A DNA stretch of 64,000 nucleotides from Pectobacterium sp. A5351 (GCF_028335745.1 NZ_CP116477.1:3162001-3226000); one strand, 5' to 3'; counted from the stretch's first letter, positions 9,090 through 19,560 are shown. Numbers and translations are program-made. The notes: generated by a model from the sequence alone, not told the origin.

Positions 9090-10166
9090 ATGACCAATGT
9101 CTGGGTTAAAAATGCCATCAGCGCTATCGAAGCAGATTTTCAGCGTTCGGCTGATACGCATCTTATCCGTTTGACCCTGCCGGATTACCCCGGTATCTAT
9201 TTTTACCTCAAAGATGAAAGCACACACCCCAGCGGCAGCCTGAAGCATCGTCTGGCGCGTTCCTTGTTTCTCTATGGCCTGTGCAACGGTTGGATTAAAG
9301 AAGGCACACCGATTATCGAAGCGTCATCCGGCAGCACTGCCGTGTCAGAGGCGTATTTTGCCCGCTTGCTTGGCCTGTCGTTTATCGCCGTCATGCCCTC
9401 CTGCACTGCAAAAAGAAAAGTTGAGCAAATCGCGTTCTATGGCGGGCGCTGCCATTTTGTCGAACAGGCAGGGCAAATCTATGCGGCATCTGAACAGCTC
9501 GCACAAGAGATGAACGGCCATTACATGGATCAGTTCACTTACGCAGAACGTGCCACCGACTGGCGCGGCAACAACAATATTGCCGACAGCATTTACCGCC
9601 AAATGGCGCGTGAACCGTATCCTGTCCCAGACTATATCGTGATGAGCGCAGGCACTGGCGGCACGTCAGCCACGCTTGGGCGCTACATTCGCTATCAGGG
9701 ACTGGATACGCAACTGGTCGTCGTCGATCCAGAACATTCTGTCTTCTACGACTGTTACCAACAGCGGGATCGCTCCATCACTGGCCCATGTGGTAGCCGG
9801 ATAGAAGGTATTGGTCGCCCGCGTGCCGAACCCTCTTTTATTCCTGACGTCATTGATAGCATGATCAAAGTGCCGGACGCCGCCAGCATCGCCACACTGT
9901 ACTGGCTGGAAAGCGTATTAGGCCGCAAGGCGGGGGCTTCTACCGGCACCAACGTCTGGGGTATGCTGCAACTGGCCAAAGAAATGATGAGCCGCGGTCA
10001 AAAAGGGGCGATTGTGACCCTGCTGTGCGACAGTGGTGAACGCTATCTGGATACCTACTACAACAGCAGTTGGGTAGAAAAAAATATCGGCGACATTCGC
10101 CCTTACCTCAATGCGCTGAACACCCGAGAGATGCCCCCTTTCATACCTGAACCCAGTCTGGCGTAA
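9090..10166 (+). CDS. PLP-dependent cysteine synthase-family enzyme, probable cysteine desulfhydrase
   Basis: This 358-residue fold-type II PLP enzyme is related to cysteine synthase and cystathionine beta-synthase. The Schiff-base lysine is Lys52 in SGSLKHR. The substrate carboxylate loop is EASSGSTA (77-84) and the PLP phosphate loop is [12 protein letters not shown] (186-197). It differs from CysK/CysM in length and detail. From its position opposite a DecR-type regulator I infer a cysteine-inducible desulfhydrase that degrades excess cysteine to pyruvate, ammonia and sulfide; from memory the Pantoea homologue is called CcdA. A synthase activity is the main alternative. There is no strong Shine-Dalgarno sequence before this ATG, only a weak GAG. 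E. coli lacks a gene here and has ybaE-cof instead. Confidence 0.8.
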   Translation: MTNVWVKNAISAIEADFQRSADTHLIRLTLPDYPGIYFYLKDESTHPSGSLKHRLARSLFLYGLCNGWIKEGTPIIEASSGSTAVSEAYFARLLGLSFIAVMPSCTAKRKVEQIAFYGGRCHFVEQAGQIYAASEQLAQEMNGHYMDQFTYAERATDWRGNNNIADSIYRQMAREPYPVPDYIVMSAGTGGTSATLGRYIRYQGLDTQLVVVDPEHSVFYDCYQQRDRSITGPCGSRIEGIGRPRAEPSFIPDVIDSMIKVPDAASIATLYWLESVLGRKAGASTGTNVWGMLQLAKEMMSRGQKGAIVTLLCDSGERYLDTYYNSSWVEKNIGDIRPYLNALNTREMPPFIPEPSLA

Positions 10167-10291
10167 GACAGCCCTATTCTGCACGCAGCCGCGGCGCTGA
10201 ATACGAGCCATTTTTCAGGTAACATAGCGACTTTACACCGCAGTGCGTTACGGACGTATTGCGGTTAGCGTCGCGTTAAGGTGAATGAAGA

Positions 10292-10987
10292 ATGAAGCGT
10301 GCTGTTGTCGTTTTTAGCGGTGGACAAGATTCCACAACCTGCCTGATTCAGGCCCTGCAACATTATGATGACGTCCACTGTATTACCTTCGATTATGGAC
10401 AGCGTCACCGTGCGGAAATTGATATCGCCCAGGAACTCAGCCTGAAGTTGGGTGCAACGGCGCATAAGGTGCTAGACGTAGGCTTACTGAATGAGCTCGC
10501 CACCAGCAGCCTGACGCGCGACAGCATCCCGGTTCCTGATTACGACGCCAATGCGCAAGGCATCCCCAATACCTTCGTTCCGGGAAGAAATATTCTTTTC
10601 CTGACGCTCGCCTCAATCTATGCCTATCAGGTTGGTGCCGAGACGGTCATTACTGGCGTGTGTGAGACCGATTTTTCCGGCTACCCTGATTGTCGCGACG
10701 AATTCGTTAAGGCGCTAAATCAGGCTATTGTATTAGGCATTGCCCGCGACATTCGTTTTGAAACCCCGCTGATGTGGCTCAATAAGGCGGAAACCTGGGC
10801 GCTAGCGGATTACTACCAGCAACTCGATACGGTGCGCTATCACACGTTAACCTGCTATAACGGCATCAAGGGTGATGGGTGTGGCCAATGTACCGCCTGC
10901 CATTTACGCGCGAATGGTCTCGCACAATATCAAAACGATTCCGCGGCTGTCATGGCATCACTGAAGCAGAAAGCAGGGTTACGCTAA
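10292..10987 (+). CDS. queC: 7-cyano-7-deazaguanine synthase QueC
   Basis: QueC converts 7-carboxy-7-deazaguanine to preQ0 with ATP and ammonia, a step in queuosine biosynthesis. The 231-residue protein has the PP-loop SGGQDS at residues 9-14 and four zinc-binding cysteines near the C-terminus (188, 197, 200, 203; pattern C-x8-C-x2-C-x2-C). The length equals the E. coli protein. It functions in the same pathway as queA and tgt, found 36 kb away in this window. It is transcribed alone and converges on fadM. Confidence 0.97.
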   Translation: MKRAVVVFSGGQDSTTCLIQALQHYDDVHCITFDYGQRHRAEIDIAQELSLKLGATAHKVLDVGLLNELATSSLTRDSIPVPDYDANAQGIPNTFVPGRNILFLTLASIYAYQVGAETVITGVCETDFSGYPDCRDEFVKALNQAIVLGIARDIRFETPLMWLNKAETWALADYYQQLDTVRYHTLTCYNGIKGDGCGQCTACHLRANGLAQYQNDSAAVMASLKQKAGLR

Positions 10988-11020
10988 TACGTCACAACAC
11001 AGAAACATCACGCGACGTAA

Positions 11021-11060
11021 AAACCGTAGGCCACGCCACGCAGCAATGGCCTGCGGCTTT
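11021..11060 (+). terminator. Bidirectional hairpin between queC and fadM
   Basis: AAACCGTAGGCCA pairs with TGGCCTGCGGCTTT, apart from one bulged C and a wobble pair. Terminal A and T runs flank both sides. It lies between convergent queC and fadM, ending just before the fadM stop codon. Confidence 0.7.
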
Positions 11061-11063
11061 ATG

Positions 11064-11462
11064 TTAACAGAGAATTTCGTTTAGATGTTCCAGCAGTTCT
11101 CCCTCCAGCGGCAGTGCTTTTTGCGTCAATAAATCGATGCAGACAAACGTCAGCGTGGCATCAGTCACATCGCTTTCATCAGACACTCGGGTTATCTTCT
11201 GGCTGATCACGCCGCTTTTTGTATTTATCTGTAGTAATTCGCTATCAATACGCAGCACATCACCAAGAACAGCAGGTCTGCGGTAGTTGATATTGACGTT
11301 CACTACAACGAAAGCGATTTTGTTGCTATGCATCCAGCCAAAAGCGGGCTGGGTCTCCAGCCATTGCCAACGCGCTTCTTCCAGAAATTCCAGATAACGC
11401 GCGTTATTAACGTGCTGATAAACATCTATGTGATAACCACGAACGGTAATGAACGCCTGCAT
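11064..11462 (-). CDS. fadM: Long-chain acyl-CoA thioesterase FadM
   Basis: This 132-residue single hot-dog-fold thioesterase corresponds to E. coli FadM (YbaW), which hydrolyses 3,5-tetradecadienoyl-CoA and other long acyl-CoAs that stall beta-oxidation. The YbgC-like active-site segment YHIDVYQHVNNARYLEFLEEAR near the N-terminus (residues about 10-31) contains the conserved Asp and His of the 4HBT family. In E. coli it is regulated by FadR; I did not find a clear FadR site. It lies 138 bp downstream of ybaV with a hairpin in between, so coupling with ybaV is uncertain. Confidence 0.9.
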   Translation of the reverse strand: MQAFITVRGYHIDVYQHVNNARYLEFLEEARWQWLETQPAFGWMHSNKIAFVVVNVNINYRRPAVLGDVLRIDSELLQINTKSGVISQKITRVSDESDVTDATLTFVCIDLLTQKALPLEGELLEHLNEILC

Positions 11463-11527
11463 AGCGGGAATACTCCTGTGACAAAACCGACAACGGGTGT
11501 GACCTGATAATTAGCCTAGCAGAGGTT

Positions 11528-11560
11528 CGCAGCCCAGAGAAAGTGCTCGACTGGGCTGCG
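11528..11560 (-). terminator. Hairpin between ybaV and fadM
   Basis: A 10-bp perfect stem (CGCAGCCCAG / CTGGGCTGCG) with a 13-nt loop lies downstream of ybaV and upstream of fadM. No U-tract follows, so it may be a weak terminator or an mRNA-stabilising stem. Confidence 0.4.
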
Positions 11561-11600
11561 ACTGATATCACAATTTTAAAGACATCACGGGCTTAAAAAA

Positions 11601-11966
11601 TCACAGCTTTAAACGAGAGAGATTGCGCTCAACTAACGCCGCCCCAATTCCCGGTACCTCCGTTAATTGATCTATCTGAGTAAAAGGACCATTTTGCTCG
11701 CGGTAGTTAACTATCGCTTCCGCCTTTTTCAGACCGACGCCGTTCATGATGTCGGCCAACTCGGCAGCACTCGCTGCATTAATGCTTACTTTATCCTCGT
11801 CGGCATCAGGAAGCGTTACTTTTTCCACTTTCTGATCCGTTGGAGCAGACTTTACTGCCGTCGACGTGCTGTCGGCGGCTTTAAGTTCCGCCTGAACCAG
11901 TAATGGCAACCCAGATAAACTCATTCCAATGATTAAGCACAGTGCTTTTATTCCTGATTTTTTCAT
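11601..11966 (-). CDS. ybaV: ComEA-like helix-hairpin-helix protein YbaV
   Basis: This 121-residue secreted protein begins with a signal peptide (about residues 1-27, ending LLVQA). An acidic, low-complexity linker follows, then a ComEA-type double helix-hairpin-helix domain (about 58-121) with the segment INAASAAELADIMNGVGLKKAEAIV and the loop EVPGIGAALV. Such domains bind DNA without sequence preference. ComEA-family proteins receive DNA in the periplasm during natural transformation, but no other competence genes are here and the E. coli homologue is of unknown function. It follows ppiD with a terminator between them. Confidence 0.88.
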   Translation of the reverse strand: MKKSGIKALCLIIGMSLSGLPLLVQAELKAADSTSTAVKSAPTDQKVEKVTLPDADEDKVSINAASAAELADIMNGVGLKKAEAIVNYREQNGPFTQIDQLTEVPGIGAALVERNLSRLKL

Positions 11967-12040
11967 GCTGTTTCCTCCATGTGTGTGACAGCACGGCTAC
12001 CTTGCCGCAGAGCAATCAACACCGCAAACAGCAGAATTTA

Positions 12041-12070
12041 AATGTGGAAAAGGCCGCGAAAGCGGCCTTT
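12041..12070 (-). terminator. Terminator of ppiD
   Basis: On the minus strand a 9-bp perfect stem (AAAGGCCGC / GCGGCCTTT, loop TTTC) is followed by a short T-rich stretch. It starts 35 bp after the ppiD stop codon. Confidence 0.82.
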
Positions 12071-12104
12071 GGTTGTTGCAACGATTTGCAAATTTTTGCG
12101 GGGC

Positions 12105-13985
12105 TTACTGCTGTTCCTGCGCCGCGTTGCCCATCTTGATTTTCGCTTCACTACGCAAGCTGGACAGCAGAGAATCGAACAACGCTCCCAGAGAACCTTG
12201 CTGAACCTGACTGGCAAACTGTGTTTTCTGCTCATCGTTTAGCTGATGTGGCGTCACGCTATCCAGCGCGACCAGCACAACATTACCGGCTTGATCCTGA
12301 GTAATCGCATAAGACGGCTTATCCTTCTCTGGATGTGGCATAGCAAAAATAGCTTCAGCCGTTGCATCACCCTGAGAGAGTGAAGACATCGTTTTTGCTT
12401 CGCTAAAGCTCAACCCTGCTGCTTTCAGCGCGTCGTCTTTACCTTGCTTCAACTCAGCCAGAATTTTTTCAGCGTCGATACGAGCCTGCTGTTCAGCCTT
12501 CTGACGTTTCAATGTCTCTACGATTTCGGTACGAACCTGATCCAGAGGGCGAGTACTTTCAGGCTTGTGCTCAGTGATACGCAGAACGAAAGCACGGTCA
12601 CCCTCAACGTTAATCACATCGGAGTTATTGCCCGCGGCACCGTTTTCCCCCAGCAGCGCACCGCTAAAGATAGCCTGCGTGACCGGTTGGAAGTTCAGCG
12701 CGGCAGGAACCTTCTCACGCGTAAACCAGTCGGTCTGTGTGGCTTTCACACCGGCCGCTTCTTCTGCTGAAGCCAGAGATTCGTTGTCATTGCTGGCCGC
12801 TTCGCTGACTTTTTGCTGCAGCGCATAGTAACCATCCTGCGCTTTCTCATGCTTCACTTTCTCAGCGATTTCAGCACGCACTTCGCTCAGCGGTTTGATC
12901 TGCTGCGGCTGAACATCATCCAGACGCACAATCAGATAGCCAACAGAGGATTTAATCGCTCCGGAAACCTGACCTTTCTCCGTCAGTTTTGCCTGCTTCA
13001 GCTCATCAATCATGCTGTTTTCGTCCATCCATCCCAGATCGCCACCGTTGCGACGCGAGATGATGTCCGTTGATTTTTCTTTCGCCAGCGTAGCGAAATC
13101 ACCACCTTGCTTCAGCGCATCCAGAACAGACGTTGCATCGGCCTCATTCTTCACCTGAATGACGCTGAATTTTTTGCGCTCAGGTTGGGAGTAGTCGTTC
13201 TTGTTCTGCTCGTAGAAATCGCTGATGGCAGCATCGTCTACTTTCACGCCGTCCATGATGCTTGCCGCATCCAGCGCGATATAGCTGACTTTGAATTCTT
13301 CCGGCGCGATGAAATTGCCTTTGTTCTGATCGTAATAGCTCTGAACTTCATCGTCAGCAACCGTCTGGGCTTTTGCTTTCGCCGCAATATCAATGGTTGC
13401 CAAACGGACAACGCGATCTTGTGCAGCCAGTTTCACCAGATTATCGATCTCCTGCGGCAGCAGGAATGATGTATTGCCAAAACCGCGAATCAGCTGTTGC
13501 GACGTCAGTTGCTTACGCAGCATCTGAGCATACATATCCGGTGTTACGCCAAGGCGACGGACCTGATCCAGATACTTTTCATTATCAAAACGGTTATTTG
13601 TCTGAAACGCGGGAACGTCAAAGATCGCCTGTTTGATTTGCTCATCACTGATGTTCAGCCCCAGCTTGTTGGCATACTGATCCAGCAAGGTTTCATCAAT
13701 GAGTTGGGAGAGTGCCTGCCTACGCAATTGCTGCATGTAACCGTCATTGCTCGCCAGAAGAGAGAAATTCTCACCCAAGGCTTCCTGCTGACGACTGCGT
13801 TCGTTCTGTACCGCCTGCTCAAGCTGTGCGCGGGTAATTTCCTGCCCGTTCACCTTTGCAGCGTAATCTCCTGAACCACCAATAAGATAATCACCAACGC
13901 CAGTTAGAACGAATGATGCGATGATCAAAGCAAGAATAATTTTGAGCACGACGTTATTTGCGGCCGTACGTAAATTGTCCATCAT
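12105..13985 (-). CDS. ppiD: Periplasmic chaperone PpiD, SurA/parvulin type
   Basis: PpiD is anchored by one N-terminal membrane helix (about residues 15-35) and faces the periplasm at the exit of the SecYEG translocon, where it aids folding of secreted proteins. I place the start at 13985 (MMDNLRTAANN), as in the E. coli protein; an upstream ATG at 14060 in the same frame would add 25 residues before the anchor without family support. This gives 626 residues, close to the E. coli 623. The N-terminal chaperone domain is followed by a parvulin-like domain (about 265-360, including GGDFATLAKEKSTD), which is reported to be inactive as an isomerase in E. coli. Confidence 0.94.
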   Translation of the reverse strand: MMDNLRTAANNVVLKIILALIIASFVLTGVGDYLIGGSGDYAAKVNGQEITRAQLEQAVQNERSRQQEALGENFSLLASNDGYMQQLRRQALSQLIDETLLDQYANKLGLNISDEQIKQAIFDVPAFQTNNRFDNEKYLDQVRRLGVTPDMYAQMLRKQLTSQQLIRGFGNTSFLLPQEIDNLVKLAAQDRVVRLATIDIAAKAKAQTVADDEVQSYYDQNKGNFIAPEEFKVSYIALDAASIMDGVKVDDAAISDFYEQNKNDYSQPERKKFSVIQVKNEADATSVLDALKQGGDFATLAKEKSTDIISRRNGGDLGWMDENSMIDELKQAKLTEKGQVSGAIKSSVGYLIVRLDDVQPQQIKPLSEVRAEIAEKVKHEKAQDGYYALQQKVSEAASNDNESLASAEEAAGVKATQTDWFTREKVPAALNFQPVTQAIFSGALLGENGAAGNNSDVINVEGDRAFVLRITEHKPESTRPLDQVRTEIVETLKRQKAEQQARIDAEKILAELKQGKDDALKAAGLSFSEAKTMSSLSQGDATAEAIFAMPHPEKDKPSYAITQDQAGNVVLVALDSVTPHQLNDEQKTQFASQVQQGSLGALFDSLLSSLRSEAKIKMGNAAQEQQ

Positions 13986-14141
13986 AATGTGACAACACTC
14001 CGCTGTAGAATGGATAAAACTCCCTGCGCTGGCCGAAGCCATGCATCCTTGCGATTGCAATAGCCCAATACAAGGCTAGGGCGCACTTAAGCTTGTTGCC
14101 CGCCACGTTCTGCCATGTGTCGGGTATGTAAAATCCTATAT

Positions 14142-14172
14142 AAATAAAAGGCACATCATAAAATGATGCGCC
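14142..14172 (-). terminator. Terminator of hupB
   Basis: On the minus strand a 10-bp stem with one wobble (GGCGCATCAT / ATGATGTGCC, loop TTT) is followed by TTTTATTTATA. It lies between hupB and ppiD and should separate their transcripts. Confidence 0.85.
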
Positions 14173-14255
14173 TCGTATCTTACCCTACCAATATCATTGC
14201 GTCAGGTATTGTTTGGCACCCAAAGTGGTTATCAGCCAAACCTGTGACGTAATAA

Positions 14256-14528
14256 TCAGTTAACGGCGTCTTTCAGCGTCTTACCAGCACGGAATCCTGG
14301 TACTTTTGCTGCAGGGATACTGATTTCCTTACCCGTTTGCGGGTTACGGCCGGTACGAGCAGCACGTTCACGCACTGAGAAAGTACCAAAACCAACCAAA
14401 GCAACATCATCCCCTTCTTTCAGGGAATCGGTAACGGAACCAATAATTGCATCTAACACACGCCCTGCTGCCGCTTTGGAAATATCAGCATCTGCGGCAA
14501 TTTTGTCGATCAATTGTGACTTGTTCAC
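14256..14528 (-). CDS. hupB: Nucleoid protein HU-beta
   Basis: This 90-residue histone-like protein dimerises, bends DNA and supports replication, recombination and nucleoid structure. The start [21 protein letters not shown] and the DNA-binding arm around [20 protein letters not shown] (about residues 60-79) are diagnostic. The N-terminal MNKSQLI form distinguishes HU-beta from HU-alpha, and the position next to lon agrees. It has its own terminator and lies 197 bp after lon, separated from it by the lon terminator. Confidence 0.97.
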   Translation of the reverse strand: MNKSQLIDKIAADADISKAAAGRVLDAIIGSVTDSLKEGDDVALVGFGTFSVRERAARTGRNPQTGKEISIPAAKVPGFRAGKTLKDAVN

Positions 14529-14655
14529 TCTGTCATCCCCTCTGGAATTCTCTTATCGCGCTTCAATGTCCCAAGACGCGACACGTAACTTATTATCAAT
14601 GCTGTCATGCTTAGCCAGTTACGGCTAAAACTAACAGTGCTCTAACTTAGCGGTA

Positions 14656-14692
14656 CAAAAAAAAGCTGGCAAGCACGATTTCACTCACCAGC
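14656..14692 (-). terminator. Terminator of lon
   Basis: On the minus strand GCTGGTGAG pairs with CTTGCCAGC (9 bp with two wobble pairs) and is followed by a run of eight T residues. It begins 34 bp after the lon stop codon. Confidence 0.9.
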
Positions 14693-14725
14693 CCTGATTT
14701 TCTCAAGGGTTTTTGCGACAGGTCA

Positions 14726-17107
14726 CTATTTTGCCTTGGCTTTGGTCTTTGCTTTAGGGGTCGAGACCACTTGCATGCCAGAAGGCGAATTCTGCAACGC
14801 TAACGCTAACACTTCCTCAATACGTTTCACCGGATGGATTTCCAGATCGGCAATCACGTTCTGTGGGATATCCTCCAGATCACGCTTGTTGTCATCAGGA
14901 ATCAATACCGTCTTGATACCACCACGGTGTGCGGCCAACAGCTTCTCTTTCAGACCACCAATCGGCAGCACCAGACCACGCAGGGTAATCTCCCCCGTCA
15001 TCGCCACATCGGCACGCACCGGATTTCCGGTCAAACAAGAAACTAGCGCGGTACACATCGCGATACCCGCACTCGGACCATCTTTCGGCGTCGCACCTTC
15101 TGGAACGTGAACGTGGATATCACGCTTCTCGTAAAAATCAGCATTGATGCCTAATTTTTCCGCACGGGCGCGAACTACGGTGAGCGCAGCCTGAATCGAC
15201 TCCTGCATGACCTCACCCAGTGAACCAGTATAGGTCAGTTTCCCCTTGCCCGGCACACAGGCGGTTTCGATTGTCAGCAGATCGCCACCGACTTCCGTCC
15301 AGGCCAGACCGGTTACCTGTCCTACGCGATTCTCATCGTCCGCGCGGCCATAGTCAAAGCGCTGTACCCCGAGGAAATCCTTAAGATTATCGCCCGAAAC
15401 CTGAATATGCTTAGTAGATTTATCCATCAATAGCGTTTTTACTGCTTTACGGCACAGTTTAGAGATTTCACGCTCCAGACTACGCACACCCGCTTCACGC
15501 GTGTAATAACGGATAATGCCAACGATCGCGCTGTCTTCTACCGACAGCTCACCACTTTTCAGCGCATTACGTTCGATCTGTTTCGGCAGCAGGTGCTGTT
15601 TAGCGATGTTCAGTTTTTCATCTTCGGTATAGCCGGAAAGACGAATGACCTCCATACGGTCAAGCAACGGCGCCGGAATGTTCATGGAGTTAGACGTCGC
15701 CACAAACATCACATCAGACAGATCGTAGTCGACTTCCAGATAGTGATCGTTAAACGCCACGTTCTGCTCAGGATCGAGCACTTCCAGCAGAGCAGAAGCC
15801 GGATCGCCACGCATATCGGAAGACATCTTGTCGATCTCGTCCAGCAGGAACAGCGGATTTTTCACACCGACTTTCGCCATTTTCTGGATCAGTTTGCCCG
15901 GCATTGAACCAATATAGGTACGGCGGTGCCCACGGATTTCCGCTTCGTCACGCACCCCCCCCAACGCCATACGCACATACTGACGTCCGGTCGCTTTGGC
16001 GATGGACTGACCCAGCGAGGTTTTCCCGACGCCAGGAGGCCCTACCAGACACAAAATCGGCCCTCTGATCTTGCTGACACGACTCTGTACCGCGAGATAT
16101 TCGAGGATGCGTTCTTTCACACGATCCAGACCATAATGGTCGGTATCCAGCATTTCCTGCGCTTTCAGCAAGTCTTTCTTCACTTTGCTACGCGCATTCC
16201 ACGGAACCTGCACCATCCAGTCGATATAACTGCGCACTACCGTCGCTTCCGCCGACATCGGCGACATCATCTTCAGCTTTTGCAGTTCAGCTTCGGCTTT
16301 CTCACGTGCGTCTTTCGGCATTTTTGCCGCTTCAATCTTACGCTTTAACGCTTCATGTTCATCCGGCGCGTCGTCCATCTCACCCAGCTCTTTCTGAATA
16401 GCTTTCATTTGCTCATTCAGATAGTACTCACGCTGGCTTTTTTCCATTTGCTTCTTAACGCGGCCACGGATCCGTTTTTCTACCTGCAGCAGGTCGATTT
16501 CGGATTCCATCATCGCCATCAGATACTCTAAACGTTCGGTAATATCGAACATTTCAAGTACGGACTGTTTATCAGCCAATTTCAGCGGCATGTGTGCGGC
16601 AATGGTGTCGGCTAAGCGCGCGGCATCATCAATGCTGTTCAGTGATGTCAGTACTTCCGGCGGGATCTTCTTGTTCAGCTTGATGTAACCCTCAAACTGA
16701 TTGATTGCCGTGCGCATGAGCACTTCCTGCTCGCGTTCATCAATCGCCGGAGAATCAAGATATTCGGCTTTTGCCGCGAAATGCTCGCCACCGTCAGAAA
16801 GCGTCGTAATACGGGCACGCTGCAACCCCTCGACCAGCACTTTTACCGTACCGTCAGGCAGTTTCAGCATTTGAAGAATTGAGGCTACCGTCCCTACCGA
16901 GAAAAGATCGTTAATACTTGGCTCATCCGTTGAAGCTTCTTTCTGTGCCACCAGCATGATCTTCTTATCATGATCCATTGCGGCTTCAAGGCACCGAATC
17001 GATTTCTCCCGACCAACAAACAACGGAATGACCATGTGCGGATAAACCACCACATCGCGCAATGGCAATACGGGGATTTCTATGCGTTCGGAACGCTCAG
17101 GGTTCAT
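14726..17107 (-). CDS. lon: ATP-dependent protease Lon
   Basis: Lon is a cytoplasmic hexameric AAA+ serine protease that degrades misfolded proteins and regulators such as SulA and RcsA homologues. The 793-residue protein has the N-terminal substrate domain (about 1-200), a coiled-coil linker, the AAA+ module with Walker A GPPGVGKT near residue 356 and Walker [11 protein letters not shown], and the C-terminal protease domain with catalytic Ser in PKDGPSAG and Lys in [11 protein letters not shown]. It is slightly longer than the E. coli protein (784), with a Lys/Ala-rich tail [10 protein letters not shown] sigma-32 promoter lies about 90 bp upstream. Confidence 0.98.
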   Translation of the reverse strand: MNPERSERIEIPVLPLRDVVVYPHMVIPLFVGREKSIRCLEAAMDHDKKIMLVAQKEASTDEPSINDLFSVGTVASILQMLKLPDGTVKVLVEGLQRARITTLSDGGEHFAAKAEYLDSPAIDEREQEVLMRTAINQFEGYIKLNKKIPPEVLTSLNSIDDAARLADTIAAHMPLKLADKQSVLEMFDITERLEYLMAMMESEIDLLQVEKRIRGRVKKQMEKSQREYYLNEQMKAIQKELGEMDDAPDEHEALKRKIEAAKMPKDAREKAEAELQKLKMMSPMSAEATVVRSYIDWMVQVPWNARSKVKKDLLKAQEMLDTDHYGLDRVKERILEYLAVQSRVSKIRGPILCLVGPPGVGKTSLGQSIAKATGRQYVRMALGGVRDEAEIRGHRRTYIGSMPGKLIQKMAKVGVKNPLFLLDEIDKMSSDMRGDPASALLEVLDPEQNVAFNDHYLEVDYDLSDVMFVATSNSMNIPAPLLDRMEVIRLSGYTEDEKLNIAKQHLLPKQIERNALKSGELSVEDSAIVGIIRYYTREAGVRSLEREISKLCRKAVKTLLMDKSTKHIQVSGDNLKDFLGVQRFDYGRADDENRVGQVTGLAWTEVGGDLLTIETACVPGKGKLTYTGSLGEVMQESIQAALTVVRARAEKLGINADFYEKRDIHVHVPEGATPKDGPSAGIAMCTALVSCLTGNPVRADVAMTGEITLRGLVLPIGGLKEKLLAAHRGGIKTVLIPDDNKRDLEDIPQNVIADLEIHPVKRIEEVLALALQNSPSGMQVVSTPKAKTKAKAK

Positions 17108-17195
17108 AGAGCTCTCTCTTAGTTTCGTTTCCGCCAGGTTATGGGAATCTCGTGAAACGCGGTTTTCACGGGTTTCATCAAATAGGTATTTGAGT

Positions 17196-17224
17196 ATATG
17201 GGGATAAATATCTCACATTCAACG
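17196..17224 (-). promoter_or_regulatory. Heat-shock (sigma-32) promoter of lon
   Basis: The minus strand reads CGTTGAA, then a 15-bp gap counted from that heptamer, then CCCCATAT. This is close to the RpoH consensus CTTGAAA-N13-15-CCCCATNT and almost identical to the E. coli lon promoter. It lies about 90 bp before the lon start and about 20 bp after the clpX terminator. Confidence 0.9.
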
Positions 17225-17240
17225 ACCAGCATGTGTGTAA

Positions 17241-17269
17241 AAAACAAATGGGGGATAAATCCCCCATTT
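17241..17269 (-). terminator. Terminator of clpX
   Basis: On the minus strand a 9-bp perfect stem (AAATGGGGG / CCCCCATTT, loop ATTTAT) is followed by GTTTTTTAC. It lies 30 bp after the clpX stop and directly upstream of the lon heat-shock promoter. Confidence 0.9.
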
Positions 17270-17299
17270 TTATTTTGTGACACAGGCTTAATTGATTAC

Positions 17300-18574
17300 T
17301 TATTCGCCGGAGGCCTGCTGAGCTTCATGCTTACCATAGATCAGCAATGGCTCGGATTGACCCGCAATAACGGATTCATCAATAACGACTTTGTCCACGC
17401 TTTCCAACGATGGCAGGTCATACATGGTATCCAGCAGAGCGGCTTCAACGATAGAACGCAGGCCACGCGCACCGGTTTTACGCGCCATCGCTTTCTTGGC
17501 AATCGCCGTCAGCGCTTCATCACGGAATTCCAGCTCAACGCCTTCCAGATTGAACAGAGCCTGATACTGTTTGGTCAGCGCATTCTTCGGCTCGCGCAGA
17601 ATCTGAATCAGCGCCTCTTCACTCAGCTCTCTCAACGTCGCAACCACAGGCAGACGGCCGATGAACTCAGGAATCAAACCGAATTTAATCAAATCACCGG
17701 GTTCAACATTGCTTAACAGTTCGCCTTCTGTTGCTTTGTCAGCCGACCCTTTAACCGTTGCATTAAAGCCAATGCCGCGACCAGTATCGGTACGCTGCTC
17801 GATCACCTTATCCAGACCCGCGAATGCACCGCCGCAGATAAAGAGGATCTTGGAGGTATCAACCTGCAAGAACTCCTGCTGCGGATGCTTACGACCGCCC
17901 TGTGGCGGAACCGCAGCAATCGTCCCTTCGATAAGCTTCAGCAGCGCCTGCTGCACACCTTCGCCTGAAACATCACGCGTGATCGACGGGTTGTCTGACT
18001 TACGAGAAATCTTGTCAATCTCATCGATGTAGACAATGCCGCGCTGTGCTTTCTGCACATCGTAATCACACTTCTGCAGCAGCTTCTGAATGATGTTTTC
18101 CACGTCTTCACCGACGTAACCTGCTTCGGTCAGCGTCGTGGCATCCGCCATAGTGAATGGCACATCCAAGAAGCGCGCCAGCGTTTCAGCCAGCAGCGTT
18201 TTACCGCTCCCGGTAGGACCGATCAGCAGGATGTTACTTTTACCCAGTTCGATCCCATTGCTGCTGTCACCATTACGCAAGCGTTTATAGTGGTTATAGA
18301 CCGCAACGGCCAATACCTTTTTGGCCTGCTCTTGCCCAATGACGTAATCGTCAAGGTGGCGGCGGATTTCGTGTGGCGTCGGCAACGCGCTGCGCTCACG
18401 GTGGGGCGCCACTTCCTTAATTTCTTCGCGAATAATGTCGTTACACAAATCAACACATTCATCGCAGATATACACCGACGGCCCGGCAATCAGCTTACGC
18501 ACTTCATGCTGGCTCTTGCCGCAAAAAGAGCAGTACAGTAACTTTCCTGAACCGTCTTTGCGCTTATCTGTCAT
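17300..18574 (-). CDS. clpX: ClpX, ATPase subunit of ClpXP protease
   Basis: ClpX is the hexameric AAA+ unfoldase that recognises tagged substrates and feeds them to ClpP. The 424-residue protein equals the E. coli length. An N-terminal zinc-binding domain shows CSFCGK and [10 protein letters not shown] (four cysteines). Walker A is GPTGSGKT and Walker B is [10 protein letters not shown]. The pore loop GYVGEDVE and the ClpP-docking IGF-type loop (GIGFNATV) are visible. It follows clpP by 163 bp and is probably cotranscribed from the clpP heat-shock promoter, with a strong terminator after it. Confidence 0.98.
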   Translation of the reverse strand: MTDKRKDGSGKLLYCSFCGKSQHEVRKLIAGPSVYICDECVDLCNDIIREEIKEVAPHRERSALPTPHEIRRHLDDYVIGQEQAKKVLAVAVYNHYKRLRNGDSSNGIELGKSNILLIGPTGSGKTLLAETLARFLDVPFTMADATTLTEAGYVGEDVENIIQKLLQKCDYDVQKAQRGIVYIDEIDKISRKSDNPSITRDVSGEGVQQALLKLIEGTIAAVPPQGGRKHPQQEFLQVDTSKILFICGGAFAGLDKVIEQRTDTGRGIGFNATVKGSADKATEGELLSNVEPGDLIKFGLIPEFIGRLPVVATLRELSEEALIQILREPKNALTKQYQALFNLEGVELEFRDEALTAIAKKAMARKTGARGLRSIVEAALLDTMYDLPSLESVDKVVIDESVIAGQSEPLLIYGKHEAQQASGE

Positions 18575-18737
18575 GAGTTAAACCTCTTTTTCGTCTTTTG
18601 CCCGCAGGCCAACCACAGCGATACCGCTACAACGAACGCCGATACTTATAGCCAATACGCGTAAAATAACCTCGCACAACAGACTATCGGTCGAACACTG
18701 ATTTTTAGCTACACCAGACCACGACTATGGCGAATGA

Positions 18738-19361
18738 TTACCCGCGGTTAGTGAATACGGAATCTACCAAACCGTACTCTACAGCCTCACTGGCAGAGAG
18801 GAAACGATCGCGCTCGGTGTCTCTCTCTATCGCTTCAAGAGGTTGACCCGTATGTTTCGCCATCAGCTCATTCATCTTGGCTTTCACTTTCAGTATTTCT
18901 TTGGCATGGATCTCAATATCCGTCGCCTGCCCCTGGAAACCGCCCAACGGCTGGTGAATCATCACGCGCGAGTTAGGCAGGCAAATACGTTTGCCTTTGG
19001 CACCCGCAGTTAACAGGAACGCGCCCATTGAGCAAGCCTGTCCCATACAGATCGTGCTGACATCCGGCTTGATAAACTGCATGGTGTCGTAAATGGACAT
19101 ACCGGCAGTAATGACGCCACCTGGAGAGTTAATGTACAGATAAATGTCTTTTTCTGGGTTTTCGGCTTCCAGAAACAGCATCTGTGCCACAACCAGATTC
19201 GCCATGTGATCTTCAACCTGACCAGTCAGGAAGATTATCCGTTCTTTTAGCAGACGGGAATAGATATCGTAAGAACGTTCCCCACGAGAGGTCTGTTCAA
19301 CCACCATCGGCACTAACGCCATATGAGGTGCTTGTCTTTCTTGTTCGCCACTGTATGACAT
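18738..19361 (-). CDS. clpP: ClpP, proteolytic subunit
   Basis: ClpP forms the double-heptamer barrel of the ClpXP and ClpAP proteases. The 207-residue precursor equals the E. coli length and includes the N-terminal propeptide (about 14 residues) removed autocatalytically. The catalytic serine lies in GQACSMGAF, the histidine in MIHQPLGG and the aspartate in ERDTERDRF. The start [20 protein letters not shown] matches the family. It is the first gene of clpPX and has a heat-shock promoter about 170 bp upstream. Confidence 0.98.
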   Translation of the reverse strand: MSYSGEQERQAPHMALVPMVVEQTSRGERSYDIYSRLLKERIIFLTGQVEDHMANLVVAQMLFLEAENPEKDIYLYINSPGGVITAGMSIYDTMQFIKPDVSTICMGQACSMGAFLLTAGAKGKRICLPNSRVMIHQPLGGFQGQATDIEIHAKEILKVKAKMNELMAKHTGQPLEAIERDTERDRFLSASEAVEYGLVDSVFTNRG

Positions 19362-19531
19362 TCACGTCTCCTAGATAAAATGCGTCCGGCACTCTTGTTC
19401 CGTTGTTCAAGCATTGCATTCAATTCTACTAGAGATAGGGGGGGATGACTACGGAACCCTATCCCTCCACGGCTGAACAACCTATACGGCCGAGAATCCT
19501 TACCTGCTGTGCCTACTTTTCCTCTTCAGTG

Positions 19532-19560
19532 AGTGGGGGCACGCGCATTGAATTTCAAGC
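19532..19560 (-). promoter_or_regulatory. Heat-shock (sigma-32) promoter of clpP
   Basis: The minus strand reads GCTTGAAA, a 13-bp gap, then CCCCCACT, a good match to the RpoH consensus CTTGAAA-N13-CCCCATNT except in the last -10 bases. It lies about 170 bp upstream of clpP. The rest of the 499-bp gap between tig and clpP (19362-19860) holds the tig terminator and about 230 bp of AT-rich sequence (19561-19793) with no supported gene. Confidence 0.8.
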
